Part shown: positions 1-13,206 of the stretch, one piece after another
Layout: every line of letters starts with the position of its first letter
Position numbering within the stretch: the first letter of the stretch is position 1
Assembly (NCBI RefSeq): GCF_011075055.1
Contig: NC_058141.1
Location: 12,037,639-12,101,638 of the forward strand
Source: Mangifera indica
Taxonomy: Eukaryota; Streptophyta; Magnoliopsida; Sapindales; Anacardiaceae
Length of the DNA stretch: 64,000 nt
Direction: 5' to 3'
Notes under the pieces: generated by a model
Database searches by the model: none
Seen by the model: the letters and a program-made list of their open reading frames with translations, nothing else
What the model was told of the DNA's origin: nothing
Position numbers and translations under genes: made by a program

Positions 1-1814
1 GCAACATGACCATCGGAGCCCATTCCAAGAAGGACAAGGTCAAACTTTGGGCAGTCACAAATACCAGAAACACTGACCACCCTCATTTTCACTAACTGTC
101 GAAGGACAAACCCATAATCATCAGCAGCCTGCTCTGCTGACACCGAATCATTAATCGAATGCACATGACTAGGGACTATCGGCACCTGCTAAGATGAAAT
201 GCATCTGATATTGATAGCATACACAAAATGGTGCAAAAAGTATTAAAATATAATGAAACAATAAGCAGCTGGTACTGCAGCATACTAAATTTATCTTGTT
301 TGGAAGGCCACAATATTTTGACAACAGTAAATGCACTGATTTAAAAGATAATGGGTAAATACCTAGGTCTAAGTTTAAGCAGAAATGATTTAGTATTCTA
401 CATCTCCACACCTTTTAGAATTTAGCATACTGAGTTCCCCCACACGCACACACACATAAAATGAGAAAGAGAAAGAAGACTGCTCAAAAGAAGCTGTAAT
501 ACTTAATAACAGATATAAGTTTTGTTGAGGATGTGCTATCAATAAATAATGACTAACAAAGAAATATATAACTTAAATTAATAAAGGAATACAATTTCCA
601 CCTTTATTTTGACAAATTTATTGTACATGTGTATTCAAAGAATTGTACCTCAGCTGAAGCATTAGACTGCATCCATGTGATAGAAGTGGATATTATTTTC
701 AATTGGAATGCTTGGCAATAAAATCAGGGATGTGAATTCATTGTGCTCAAAAGCTTGAGAAAGAATGGTGGGTGTTTCAATAGTTTAACCTGATCGGTAG
801 AAGGACCAGTTCTCCAGTTACACAGATAAAAGCTTGAACATATATGAAGAAATATAACTTAAGCATATGCATTAAAATTCCATTAGTAGCAGTAATGAAA
901 TTGAATTTCCAAACATTCACCATCTGCACAAGTTTCCCACAAATTATATATGTGTACATGATACACTTGACAAGAAAATATATCAGTTCACAAAAATTTG
1001 ATTCCAAATCACAGCAGGTCATGTCTTGAGAAATGGAACTTAAGCAGACAACACACTCCAAACTGCATATTTGACTGACTATTGACATGATGAAATGGTA
1101 AAAATGCAGGTGAGAACCACAAATGCATATGCAGAGTGGCTAACCTCTAGAAACTGAATGGGATGAAGACCAACATTGAGGCCAGTTCATACTAACCCAA
1201 TATCAGTCACCTGGATGCGCTTGCTTCAGCAGGAATACCACAAAAAAAGATCATGTTTCTTTTCTTATTACATAAACAGAAGGAACAAAATACTAGAAAT
1301 GCCAGAGAGACAGCTAGTTTAAGGAATCTACTTCTCTTGAATCTTTCTTACAGTCAATCAAAAGATCTATAAAGATAGATAATTATGAGAAAGAGAACAT
1401 GGAAAAGGCATTCAAAGTTAAGGAACAAACCTTTGATAAAAGACCATCCTTTGCAAGCTTATAATTGCTCTCGACATGATTTTTTGCTACCACACGTTCA
1501 TCCGCCCAGAATATATACCATTTAGCCCAGTCCACAGTCTTGTTATAAGGAGCTTCACAGAGTTTCCTGCTTCCGAACAGAAAATTAAACCAAAAACGAC
1601 TATATCAAACAATCAAATATGAAAAAGGGAGGCACTGATACCCCATTAAGCCAATGATAGATCCACCAGATAAAGCAATGGCAAAGACACCCCTCTCCTT
1701 CACAGAAGCCTCTGATAATTCAGCAATATAATCTGCCAAGTCAGTACTAAGCTCATCCAAACTCTCATGAATCCTCAACTCCCTTCTATCTTTGTGAACC
1801 CCAGCGAGAGCCAT
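1..1814 (-). CDS. 6-phosphogluconolactonase, 5' part (runs off the left edge)
   Basis: Cytosolic or plastid enzyme of the oxidative pentose phosphate pathway that hydrolyses 6-phosphogluconolactone to 6-phosphogluconate. Exons on the minus strand are 1814-1642, 1566-1431 and 185-1 (continuing out of the window); frames join across GT-AG introns. About 164 residues are visible of a usual 250-260. They start [18 protein letters not shown] and contain the family motifs ALSGGS, the WADERVV block and [10 protein letters not shown] at the window edge. There is no obvious transit peptide, so a cytosolic isoform is likelier. The start is the ATG directly before the conserved N-terminal helix. A good acceptor at 1878-1879 suggests a 5'UTR intron, and a TATATAA element on the minus strand near 2539-2545 could be the core promoter. 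Family is confident; isoform and UTR structure are inference. Confidence 0.93.
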
Positions 1815-4699
1815 GCTTTCCAAAAGCAAAATAACTCTTATCTTTAAAACAAAAGATAACAAATTCAGATTGAAGAACTGAAAAAAAAGGGCGGCATTAT
1901 CACCTGCAAAAATTTAACTAAAACTACTTAAGCATTCTGTAAAAAAAAAACGGTGCCTATTTCAAAGAAAATAGAATGGCAAAGAAACAACCCCCACTTC
2001 AAAGATCATTAACACCGAGACATCCAACCTCTACAGAGACCATGATCAAAAACCAAATAAATAAATTTCATACTTAGAATCAATGAAATAAAATTACAAA
2101 CAAGTTTTTCATAATAGAAAACGGATCATGGTATGCATGGAATCACAATTGACCTGAAAAAAGGCAATCAAACCATCAGGGTATGACCATTATCATCCAG
2201 TAAAAACAAAGATCCATGTTAAAACATATCAATCAACAAAATATACATGAAATAGAACAATTTCACAAAAAATGGACATACCCAGATCATAAAACACTCT
2301 CACATTACAACAAGAAACTAAAAAACCATCCGAAGATTAAATAAAAGAACAAAAAATAAAAAACCCACATGCACTCTATAATTTCAGTAACTGCAACACA
2401 TAGCAGAATCATTGAATACAAAAAAGAAACACCGTAAGATAAATGCTTACAAAGAAAAAAATGAAAACAGAGAGCTGGCAGAGAGAATTAAGAAACTGAC
2501 GAAGAGGGAAGATGGGTACCAACACGAAAAGGGGAAACGTTATATAGTAATAAAGATTTCTCTGTTAAATAAATTTGATATAATCATTTGTATATATATT
2601 TATACAAATACATATGAATATAAAATTCTTTAATCCATTTACTGGTTTAATTTATAATAAAAGCTTCTCTTCTCTTGTTGAGAAAGAATTTGCCTCCTCC
2701 ACTTCCACGTGCATCCAATGATCGTGACAAAACACACAATAACACAGGTAATTGGATAACTATTAGATAGAGATTACAAATTTTATTTATTTATTTTTAA
2801 CAGATGATGAGAAGATCTATCCCACCTGTAAGTTCTGCTATCTGTCAATCAGTAAACAAAAAGTTAAAATTTTTTTTTAGTGAGTTTAAAAAAGTATATG
2901 ATACAATGAAAAAAACATATTCATGTGGATAAATAATAATAACAGTGATTGTTCATTTTTGGAAAAGCAAACAAAAGACGAGAATGGCCAAACACCAGTC
3001 CGAGTATTTGGTTGACAAATGTACCAATTTCTACTTTTTGTTTTGGTAAAGAATTCTCTGTTTTATAAAGAAAAATCAATGCTTTTATTTTCTTTTTAAT
3101 TTTATCTTTTTGGTTGTCTCCTCAAAACCAGATATTTGCCATTCTTATCCAACCCCCAATGTTCCTTAAGATTTGTTTACTTGAAAACCAAAGCCATTTT
3201 CAGCTAAGAGTAAGACAAAAGGGACATGATGTGAAGCTTCATAATGTTTAGTGTCTCCAACATCCATCCCACCACCACAAATAAAAACAATCTAATTAAT
3301 AAAATAAAATTGATGAAGATTTTAAGAACAGGTTTGGAATCTCTCTCTTTTCCAGTCAATGTCAAGCAATAGGGAATCATGAGTTGAAGACAGTTTAAAA
3401 GTAAGAAACAATAATGGCTTCTTGTTGTCTACTCTGTCTTAGGAGAAGCATGAGGCATCTCCCTTTCTCCCACTTATTTATGTTTTTCACCCAAACTTTG
3501 GTCTTAATATATTTTTTCACACATTAAATAATATAAATTAAAGTTTCTCACACGTTAAATTATTATATTTCACATTGCAAATTTCCTATATTACTTTATA
3601 TTAACAAAATTTTTAAATAATATTTTGTATGTCAAAATTATCATCATCGACATTCTCTTCTTTCCGCTGCACTTTCACCCTCTTTTTTGTAGGTTTGCAC
3701 TTGAGTGGGTGGATTTTATATGGGTTTGGGTTTAGATGGTAATAATTGTAGTAACTAAACGATAGGGTTTCAATTAAACTTGTAAAAGGGCTGCATTGTC
3801 ATGTTTTATGGTTTCGATATGTTTAGATAGGTGGCAATTCAGGTGGGTTTAGTTTTGGGTGGGCAATAATTATGACAACTATAGTTTCCAAACTTAAATT
3901 GTACAGTAAAACAAGTTTTCAAACAAAAACACATTACACTAGACGATCAAAGCACGCAAGAGTTGAACATATATTGTACACATCATGGTTCACTAATGAA
4001 CAAAAGGGTAGAAAGAAAATGGAGTGATCAGTAGTTGTTTCCCACCATTGAAACCCACCAATTACTAAACCCAAGTCAAGAGAATTTAGGGCTGAAAATT
4101 AACGACAATTAAGAATCATTAACTTTAATTAATTGGAGATTAAGCAAATTATTATACTTCTTCTTTTTAATGGTTGACTTCGAATCAATCAAACATTACA
4201 AAGTTGACGCATCAAAAATTGACCACTAATTTCCTTAATCAAGCTTTTCTCTCCCAGCAATGGCGTATGGGAATCTACCTTTTACAATTTCTCTTCTTCA
4301 ATTAAATCATTACTAAATTTTGAAAAAAAACCCATTTCCCATCTTTGCCTGTTTCAACAAGTTAAACTATTATTCATTTATTTATTTATTATAAGTTTGT
4401 AAATCATTCACCCAAATAGTTTCTTCTTGGCTGCAGAAGTCAAATGAGTCCAATCAATTTTCTATCAAGCGCAGCTCATTTTTCAATTTCGTACTGTAAT
4501 GTATATCAATGTGACATAGTTTGTGCTAAAATTATGAGAAATATGGAGTTAGGATAATAATTTTGAAATTTTGAGTAGCTTGTACAATTTAAAAATAGTT
4601 GATGACACTTTGAAAATTATTTGATTTGAAGAATTAGAAAACAAAACGAAGACTTTTCTTTTTTCTTTGTTATAGTAAAATTCATTAACAACTTGATTT

Positions 4700-5425
4700 A
4701 TAAATTATTATACGAAAAAACCTCTATTCAATCGAACTTATGAAACAATATCTGAAAATGTGACTAACTATAAGAATAACAATCAACAACTCGACATCAG
4801 GTAGACAGTTCTCACATTGTAAGAAAGTAAATAGTTAGTCTATCTTCTATATGTATCTCAATATGTATAACAAAAGGTAAAAACGAAGCATAATTTTTAT
4901 TTTATCTTCATGTAATATAATAGGAAGATATTTTCTGAATGTAAATTTGAAATGTTATAAATAAGATTTTAACATACTTTCTCGATCTTATATATACAAA
5001 GCAACTTAATCAATAGACAAGGGACATACGAAATATTAATTACACAAGTCAAGATATCGTTGTCACAAGTATTTTTAAGAAGAGTTTTAAAGTCCTACAC
5101 ACACTCTACTCTATAAATTGCAAGACAATTATAATATAAAAGAAAATTACTCGTTAATCGAACTGATTATACAACACCCAAAGTTGCGACTAGCTAAAAG
5201 AATAAAGACTAACAACTTGACATGCGGACGGATGTCTCCTCTTTTAAAAAGCAAAATGTCAACATGTCTTCCATCCAAATCTCACGCCTATGGTGGAGGA
5301 TAACAACTTACTATCTTAATGAAGCATGCTCTTTATGTTATCTTTATGTAATATAATAAGAAGTTATTTTTTAAATTTAAATTTAAAAAGTAATTGATAA
5401 GATTTTTCATCTTATAAATACACTC
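4700..5425. repeat. Two diverged direct repeats of about 300 bp
   Basis: Copy 1 is about 4700-5010 and copy 2 about 5115-5425. Shared anchors include atcgaact (4731 and 5157), gaagcat (4885 and 5321) followed by a near-identical 'tatctt(c/t)atgtaatataata(g/a)gaag' stretch, and a final 'ataagatttt..atcttatata/aaatac' block. Offset is 426-436 bp. No clear TG..CA ends, primer-binding site or target-site duplication was seen, so LTR status is not established. Confidence 0.6.
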
Positions 5426-7283
5426 AAAGAACAGGAAAGGAGAAGAAAAATTTTTCTATAACATAAATAGTTAGCATCCAATACTTAAGATTAGATATGT
5501 CACATTTTAATATAAACAAGACGATTTTGAAAAAAAAAAAAAAACCCCGATTATTCACTTTAGGCAATTATGAAAAAAATGAATCATTTTCGAGACAATT
5601 TCTCCTATAAATTCAATTTGTATTTTGTTAGGGTACTTTCTCAAAATTGTGAACATAAAGCTCTCAAACAATAATTAAATTATATTAAAAACTTTTCGGT
5701 ATTCAATTTATATTCATATCTAATTATTCTTGTTTGATTAGATAATATAACTGATTAATCAATTCTCTCTTTCACTATCATGGGAAATCTAAACAACGAA
5801 TTATACTAGGTTTAATAATGGTGGACAAAGACATGAAAGATAAATAAACCAAACCAAAATTTTCTTGAAGAAAATATAGGAATCAATTAAAACAGGTAGT
5901 GGGGAAAAAAAGGAAAGAGATAGGAAGGATGGGGTATAGGCCCACAAATATGGACCAAAAAGGATGAGTAATTGACATATTTGGTTAGTTCCTAGATCCC
6001 ATCACTCTTTAAAGTTTGTTTTGGATGTAATTACTTGTTAACTTTGTTATTCCTTTCGCTTTTGAATCTCAATTATAAGGCCTAGCACTGCAGAAAAATG
6101 TTATCAATGGAACAATAATGTTGACATGCTTTTGTGGACATAATTATTTGTCAAACAACATTAAGAGAAAACAAAAAACCCTAACTTTAGTCATTCCAAT
6201 TGTTAGTTTTTTCTATTGCAATTTCATCTAAGTAGATTTATATTCATTTTGGGTAGTTTTTTTTTTTTTTTTTCAAGTGTTTTCCATATTTATAAAAACA
6301 ATTCATAATATAAAAAGGGTTTTGGTTGAGAGATAGATACTCTTGGATTAAAAATAATAATACATATATATAGTATTTTTATAAAAAATATATAATTATT
6401 TTAAAACGTTTTCCATAGATAAACTTTGGAAAATACTTGTTCATTTCTCTATGAAATTTTTTATTCATGTCTTGTCAATCATGGGTTTTCTCGTTTCCCC
6501 TACTCACCAAGCAATTGATCTTTCTATGGACGATTATAAGTTTATGCCCACTGAAATGTTAAAATAAGATGACCCATTTGCCTCCCAAAAACAAGAGGCT
6601 ATGAGTTGTCACATTTTGAATTTTGGTAGAAGAGCTGGGAGGAAATGTAGAAAGGGAATATCTAGTTTAGTGGACCAATGATAATTTAGGTTGGGTGACC
6701 CAATTTCAGCTTTTACTAATTGTGGATAAAGATAGGAACTGTCAAAATCAGATGATAAGATAGGGAAAAAATCCGCTTCTTCGTTCGTGCTCCACTCACC
6801 TACAATTAGCTGGCCAGCCGGCCTGCCTTCAAGCTTCCTGCACGGGCCACGGCCTTCCGCGAGATATATTCTCTTTGAAATTACTCACCAATAATGTTAC
6901 ATACACGCGATTTTAGATAAGTGTGTTTAAAATTAGTTGGTAATTGAATAAATCAAAACTGGAATAAAATATAAAAAATTAATTTTTTAATTTGGTTATC
7001 TAACCAAATTTATTTTTAAAAAAATTAGATAAAATATTAAACACATTTTTTAAAAATTTAATTCAAATTTGATGGACCAAAAATTTGATTTGATTTCGTT
7101 TTATGATTTTTCTTCAAACCGAAAATTTAGTTTGATTCAAAATATTAATAAACTAATTTAATTAATTAGTTTTGAATGCCCATAATTTTAAATATATAAT
7201 TATATATTTAAAATTATATATTACGTGTCACTTTATCCTTAAATAAAGAACAAAACAGACGATTTTTCATTTAGAAATATGGG

Positions 7284-8000
7284 CAAATCTTGACAATGTT
7301 GTAATTGAATCTATCACTTTTTATCTTTATCTTATGTAAATATGAGATCATAATTATACAATAAAATTATATGTACCCATATTTGATACATAATTTATGT
7401 ACACAGATGAGGTGTTATCATGTGATTAAATGTTTCTTTATCATATGATGACACATGTTTTAAAACATCTAATTATATGATAACACATCACTGTATACAT
7501 GAATTGTGTATCAAAAATGGATACATATAGCATTGTTCATAATTATAACGCTATTATTTCATATTTCAACAAAATAACATGATTTAAAAATTCTATTTTA
7601 ACTGACCAAATTCAATATATTAGGATTTAAATATATATATATATATAAACAAGGGTAACGACAAATCTTAATGATGTTGTGATCAAATTTATCACTTTTC
7701 ATCTTTATATTATGTAAAACCTAACATGAGTTATGGTCAACAAGTATAGTTGTGTATTAGTTTGTAGGGTTTTTGGGATTTCAAACAGAGTAAAATAGTC
7801 ATAAATAACAAACTAAAGACCTTTCACTTAGAAATAGGGGTAAAAACAAATCTTTGACAATATTGTGATCAAATCAAACTTACTTCATCTTTATTTTCTG
7901 GAAATGCCCAAATGCTAGTAATAACTAGCATGTTTATATGTACATTAGTTTGTAGGGTTTTTGAGATTCTAGACATAGATACAAAGGTAAAGGATCTCTC
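7284..8000. repeat. Diverged tandem repeat of about 185-190 bp
   Basis: The phrase 'caaatcttgacaatgttgt' and variants recurs at 7284, 7662 and 7847, each followed by a 'tatcac..catcttta' stretch. Units 2 and 3 also share 'attagtttgtagggttttt'. Spacings are 378 and 185 bp, so the first gap is about two unit lengths and holds the hairpin element at 7367-7529. Confidence 0.6.
7367..7529. mobile_element. Hairpin MITE-like element, copy 1
   Basis: The two halves are inverted copies: the left half reads tatatgtacccatatttgat and the right half, reversed, tatatgtatccatttttgat, continuing inward for about 65 bp through ggtgttatcatgtgattaaa and its partner. It sits inside the tandem repeat at 7.28-8.0 kb. 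Similar elements occur at 8.66, 23.24, 28.66, 37.16, 53.26 and 63.84 kb. No coding capacity. Superfamily is unknown because target-site duplications were not resolved. Confidence 0.65.
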
Positions 8001-8005
8001 TAGTA

Positions 8006-8031
8006 AAATATATATATATATATATATATAT
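8006..8031. repeat. (AT)n microsatellite
   Basis: An uninterrupted AT dinucleotide run of about 12 units. Confidence 0.9.
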
Positions 8032-8662
8032 GGACTCTCTAGTTAATATTAAAGGAAAAAAAAAAAAAAAACAGAATTTAAACCTTATTACATGAACATC
8101 CATTTGAGCTACATCCCCAATTGGGAGAATTATTCACCATATTTACTAACTAAACTCAAATTGAGCAACAAGAGCCAATTATAAGCTATACATTGAATTA
8201 TTCAGTGATCTAATACAAAATCGAATTGATAGGATTTGAACTCAATGCCTCTTACGTGGAAAGAAGGCATTCCACCATTTGGAAAATACATCTCTAATAC
8301 ACGTGAATAATTTTTTTTTTGAATGCTTGAGTCGGTTTGCTCTTTTCATACTAAATCGAACATATCAAATAAGTGAAAACTTTATGTATAGTGATCGACC
8401 CACAATCACTATAATATATAGATCAAAAGTTTGATTTTAATATATTATTAATAAAAAATAAACACGATAATAGACGGGACTAAAGTCGTGTCTACTTGAG
8501 AGCGTATAATTATTTCACATAAAACATGAGATGGGATTACTTTTTAATTTAAAATAATTCAATTATTTCATTGGAGAGCATATAATGTTGTAATTAAAAA
8601 TGGAAACAAAATATAATCAAAGCAATGGAGGCCATTCCGCCATTGGGAATTCATATTGTAAG

Positions 8663-8812
8663 TAGTGTTATATGTATAATTTTTATACGTAAATAACAAT
8701 ATATCATTATATGATTAAATAGTTAAAAATTAAAAATAAAACAATATCTAATCATCTGATGATACATCATTATTTATACGTAAAATTATATGTAAAAATT
8801 ATATATATAGTT
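8663..8812. mobile_element. Hairpin MITE-like element, copy 2
   Basis: Shares the core atcattatatgattaaatag, then aaaaataaaacaatatctaa, with the copies at 37.2 and 63.9 kb. The ends (tttttatacgtaaataacaa and its inverse tatttatacgtaaaattata) form an inverted repeat. Confidence 0.6.
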
Positions 8813-9201
8813 TTATGGTAATATTATTTATACTCAATCCTTTCCTTTGTGAATAAATTTGGTGCATATTTCTCAATAATTACATAATTCAATTTAAACG
8901 CACACTCAGTTGAAAATTAAGTTTAAAGCATAAATAAAAAACAGGAACCTTGATGTAGATGTAAAATTACATATCAACCCTTCCGACAGAAGAGAAAGAG
9001 ATTGAACAAATCCAAGTCCAAGCAAATTAATTTTTAAATAAATAAAAATTAAAAAAAAAAGGAATATCCTTCCAAAATAAAACACACACACAAAATCACC
9101 GGATAGCGCGCGCTCTCTTTTAAACAAACCTTCCCCATCCAACGGTCAAGATCCGGTCATCGCTTCCCCCAACTTGCTCGATCTTTATCACCCTCCCTGT
9201 A

Positions 9202-9209
9202 TATATAAA
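9202..9209 (+). promoter_or_regulatory. TATA box of the 14-3-3 gene
   Basis: TATATAAA lies 134 bp before the start codon, followed by a pyrimidine-rich leader (ctcctctccttttaac). Position and leader fit a canonical plant core promoter with transcription starting near 9235. Confidence 0.6.
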
Positions 9210-9335
9210 AATCCCTCACTCCTCTCCTTTTAACTAATCTTTTTCCAGGTCTCCGTTTCAGTTTCAAACTCTTATTATACTTTATTCCTTTCTTTCTTAA
9301 TTTTTTTTTTCTGTGATCTCTCTCGAGTAACCGCA

Positions 9336-11537
9336 ATGTCGACGACGGAGAAGGAGAGAGAGACTCATGTTTACATGGCCAAGCTCGCTGAACAGGCCGA
9401 GAGATATGAAGGTTTCATTTTCATTCATTCGTAGCTTTCAATTTTTAAAATTTCATTTTTTTTTTATCTCGTTTAAAATGATTATTTTGGATGAACAATG
9501 GTATAAGTCGACAATGTGAATGGTTGTTAATAGTTTTAATTAATGTAATAATCTTGATAAATTTAGATTTTTCATTAGAATGAACAACGTTTTTACTCGA
9601 TAATGTGCGTTTTTTATGATAAGTTTTAGTACTGAATTTTGTTTATTAATGATCGTTGAGATTATTTCATCTGTGTTGATCGGGTTGTTGTGAATCTATT
9701 GTCATGTAATGTCACTGGAGTAGATGGCATGAGAAATATGTTTCTGAAGAAGATTAGGATTGATAACCATCTCTGTAAATGGTGCAGAAATGGTTGAGAG
9801 TATGAAAAAAGTTGCGAAACTTGATGTTGAGCTGACTGTGGAGGAGAGGAATCTCCTTTCTGTGGGGTACAAAAATGTTATTGGTGCAAGAAGAGCTTCA
9901 TGGCGCATTATGTCGTCAATTGAACAGAAAGAAGAGTCTAAGGGAAATGAGCACAATGTGAAAATGATCAAGGGTTACCGCCAAAAGGTAGAGGAGGAAC
10001 TCTCCAAGATTTGTGGTGATATTTTGAGTATCATAGACACCCACCTCATCCCTTCTTCCACTTCCGGAGAAGCCACAGTTTTCTACTATAAGATGTGAGT
10101 AATCTTGCTCTTAGGATATATTGATTCGTTTAGAAGTAATTACTATAACTGTCAGTATCATTAATGGTTTCATATTGCAATTTTGTTATTATGTTTTACC
10201 TGATATGTTTTGATTATATCCAAAAAGATATCAAGAATGGAAATACTTTGTTTGCATGACAGTAACTTTTTCCTGCCTGTTGCGCATGTAAGTTGCAGGC
10301 ACTTTAATCGCGATTCTCACCTGCTGAAGAGACATGAATTATCTGGCTGTTCTATTGCATCACTTCATATTTTTCTTTATGTATGCTTTGTTTACGCTTG
10401 TGTTTGTAGAAGTTGGCTCAGGTGTAAATAATTTCACATATTCCTGCTTGAATCAGGAAAGGTGACTACTACCGGTACCTTGCTGAGTTCAAGACTGACC
10501 AGGAAAGAAAAGAGTCGGCTGAGCAGTCTTTGAAGGGCTATGAGGCATGTCCATTTGACATCTACTTCATACAGAAAAGTGGAAATATTTATCTAGCATT
10601 CTTTACTAAATCTTTCGTTGATGTTTACTCTTAACCTTTTTTAATCCTTATAGGCTGCTTCTGCAACCGCAAACAAAGATCTTCCTTCAACCCACCCAAT
10701 CCGTCTTGGCCTTGCTCTTAACTTCTCTGTATTCTACTATGAGATAATGAACTCTCCTGAAAGGTAGTCAATTTTAGGTTTGTAATTTAAATTCATTGAG
10801 TTCTTTTTTTGTCTAGTTTTGCTCGATCATCTGATTAACTTTTAAAATTGTTTTTTTCTCAATACTTGAAGAGCCTGCCATTTGGCTAAACAAGCCTTTG
10901 ACGAGGCAATTGCAGAGTTGGACAGCTTAAGTGAAGAATCATACAAGGACAGCACCCTGATTATGCAGCTGTTGAGAGACAACCTTACTCTCTGGACATC
11001 TGATCTGCCTGAAGATGGAGGTACTGTATATGTTATAGTATCTAGTTCCATGCTTAGATTTAGTGGGATTATATAGACAAAATATAGGTAATCTGAAATT
11101 GATTTTTATGAAAGTGAGTTTGGGGGTAGTACAGTGGTGATATAGGAACCTGACATCTCCATTTTACATGATCTTACATGTTGCTGAATATTTACTTCAT
11201 TGAGGTTCAAGTAAAATGCCTTAACACACACACACACACATATATATAGGAACCAATTTCCCTTTTTTTTCGTTGGTCTCAGTTGATTGCATCTTAGTAG
11301 CAAATCTGGTTGGTTTTAACCAATTTGCATGAATTGAAATGTCCTCTTAAAGCTGTGTCTCAAGCAAAATGGACATGTGTAGGTGAAGATAACTTCAAAG
11401 CTGAAGAATCCAAGCCCGCTTCTGCTGCTGCATCTACTGCAGAAGCTGAGGTAAGTATTTATGCATTCTTTTCACTACAATTGCCAATTCTTTTGCCTTT
11501 ACTGTTGCATAACATGTTTTCTTTTTTGCAGCATTGA
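9336..11537 (+). CDS. 14-3-3 protein (non-epsilon group, GRF12/iota-like)
   Basis: Dimeric phosphoserine/phosphothreonine-binding adaptor. Exons are 9336-9411, 9788-10094, 10457-10544, 10654-10763, 10872-11020, 11383-11450 and 11532-11537, giving 267 aa. The near-invariant blocks are present: [49 protein letters not shown] and [11 protein letters not shown]. The C-terminal tail is short and Ala/Glu-rich, ending AEAEH. Two oddities: intron 3 starts with GC (GAG|GCATGT) instead of GT, and the last coding exon is only 6 nt (one His codon plus stop). The last intron (81 nt, phase 0) has no stop, so its retention would add 27 mostly hydrophobic residues before the same stop. The next gene (EAF7-like) is convergent. 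Isoform assignment rests on microsynteny and is inference. Confidence 0.97.
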
Positions 11538-13206
11538 TGGGTAAGTTGGGAGCTACAATCGGCTATGGGAATTTTTAAAGCTTTTACAGAAGCAGCTTTG
11601 GTTTCAGCTATTTCTTAGAAGTGGATCTGGATAGAAAAAATTAACCATTCATGATGCCAACTTATCTTTTGAGTCTTGGCTAAGTCAGATTATAAACTGA
11701 TCACTTGTTCTGCATTTTCCTCTTTCTTTCCATTTATTTTCCTTTTGTTTTGAGTGTTTCGTCTATGACTTGTCAAAAATATTGGATATTTATCACTATT
11801 CTTTTAATTCCATTGTTATCATCCCAAGTTTGAAAGTTTCAACGGATTTATTTGATCTATTTCTTTTTTTTTCCTTTTCGTCTTCTCCATAAATTTCAAG
11901 ATGAATGACAAAATTAGTGATAAGATTTTTGACGCTCCTGGTCTGACATGTTAAATATGTTTAAACTTGAATCACTTGATTTAAGCTACCATATGTCGTA
12001 GTATGAAATTCTCGAGACCACCAAGAGACTAAAAATTATAAATGTCGCAGCTTACATTTGTCTTATCTTCCTGCATCAATAATTTAATGTTTAAGCAACT
12101 ATAAAATATAATCATAATTATAGTTATTGATACATTATGAGATATTATCTATCATAAAATAAAATATGAAAAATATTTCTTATTTTAAAGTGCATCAAAA
12201 ATGATATAAGTGAAATAGGTTATCAACATTTGTTTTGAGAAAATAATAATTTAATCAAAATATATATAAAAAATTTTAAATTCCCAAATGTTTTTTATAA
12301 TTTTTAAAATAATGATGTATTAATAAATTTTTATTAATTTATTTTTTTAAAAGTGTATATATAATACAAAAAATTAAGTTTTCCTCACACAATTTAACTA
12401 TTATGATTATAACTCCAATTGGCAATTATATTATTATATTTGGTTTGACAAAACTGCCCCTAATAATAAATTGAATCTCTTTTGGATTTCTCTTCCATTG
12501 CATAGACTGACTTAATTTAATCACAAATTAGGGAAATATAATATTTTTCCTACCGTAATCTTTCTTTCTATGTAATTTTGTTTTGGTTTAATGTGACATA
12601 TAATATTTCCATTTAATTTCTTTAGCTTATTTAATGAATTATTGATTCGTTTCTTCTTGGATTACAACTTTGATTTTTAGCATCCATCAAATTACAAGTA
12701 CTATTTCAGATGTTCGAGGAAAAAAAAAAAAACCATCGTTCTATAATTTACTTCAAACAAGTTCAAGATGTACATGATCACAATCTAAAGTCCAAGAAAT
12801 CCGGCCACTACTAAGCTTAATAAGCCATTCACAGGCTTACTTACACTGTTTACAAAAAGCCATGTGTAAAAACACCTAATATTAAGGTTTTCGGTACAAA
12901 TTTGCATTAAATTAAGTTAGTTAAATTGGTACAAGGTTGAAGTTGTTGATTATTTTTATAGACCCTTAAAACAGATTTATTTTAATTAATGTCCCTAATT
13001 TTTTTAATCAATAATAAGGACTGCCTGCAAGAGCAACAACCAAAGATAATCACATGGATTCTGAAGCAATATTGCTCTCATCTAAAGCTCAGACCTTGAT
13101 CAATACAACATTCTTTAATACTGACCAAAATCCATGAGCAAGACAAGAACCAAAAGCGAAGTTAGGCTGCACTAAAAGCTCAAATATGTACACCAAGAAT
13201 CGTGGG
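11538..13206. other. Convergent spacer, 3' flanks of 14-3-3 and EAF7-like genes
   Basis: Contains the two 3' UTRs (limits not determinable) and AT-rich sequence. No gene seen. Confidence 0.7.

Larger units (their letters stand above)
1815..9335. other. Long AT-rich spacer between PGL and 14-3-3
   Basis: No convincing gene in 7.5 kb. The left end holds the PGL 5'UTR and promoter. The rest is AT-rich sequence with decayed repeats: a direct repeat near 4.70-5.43 kb, a diverged tandem repeat at 7.28-8.0 kb interrupted by a hairpin element, an AT microsatellite near 8.0 kb and a second hairpin element at 8.66 kb. The small open frames here are short, lack family motifs and use AT-rich codons, so I do not call them. 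Confidence 0.7.

Noticed and set aside
4700..5425. Full LTR retrotransposon call
   Set aside because: Repeats lack TG..CA ends, primer-binding site and coding interior; kept only as a direct repeat.
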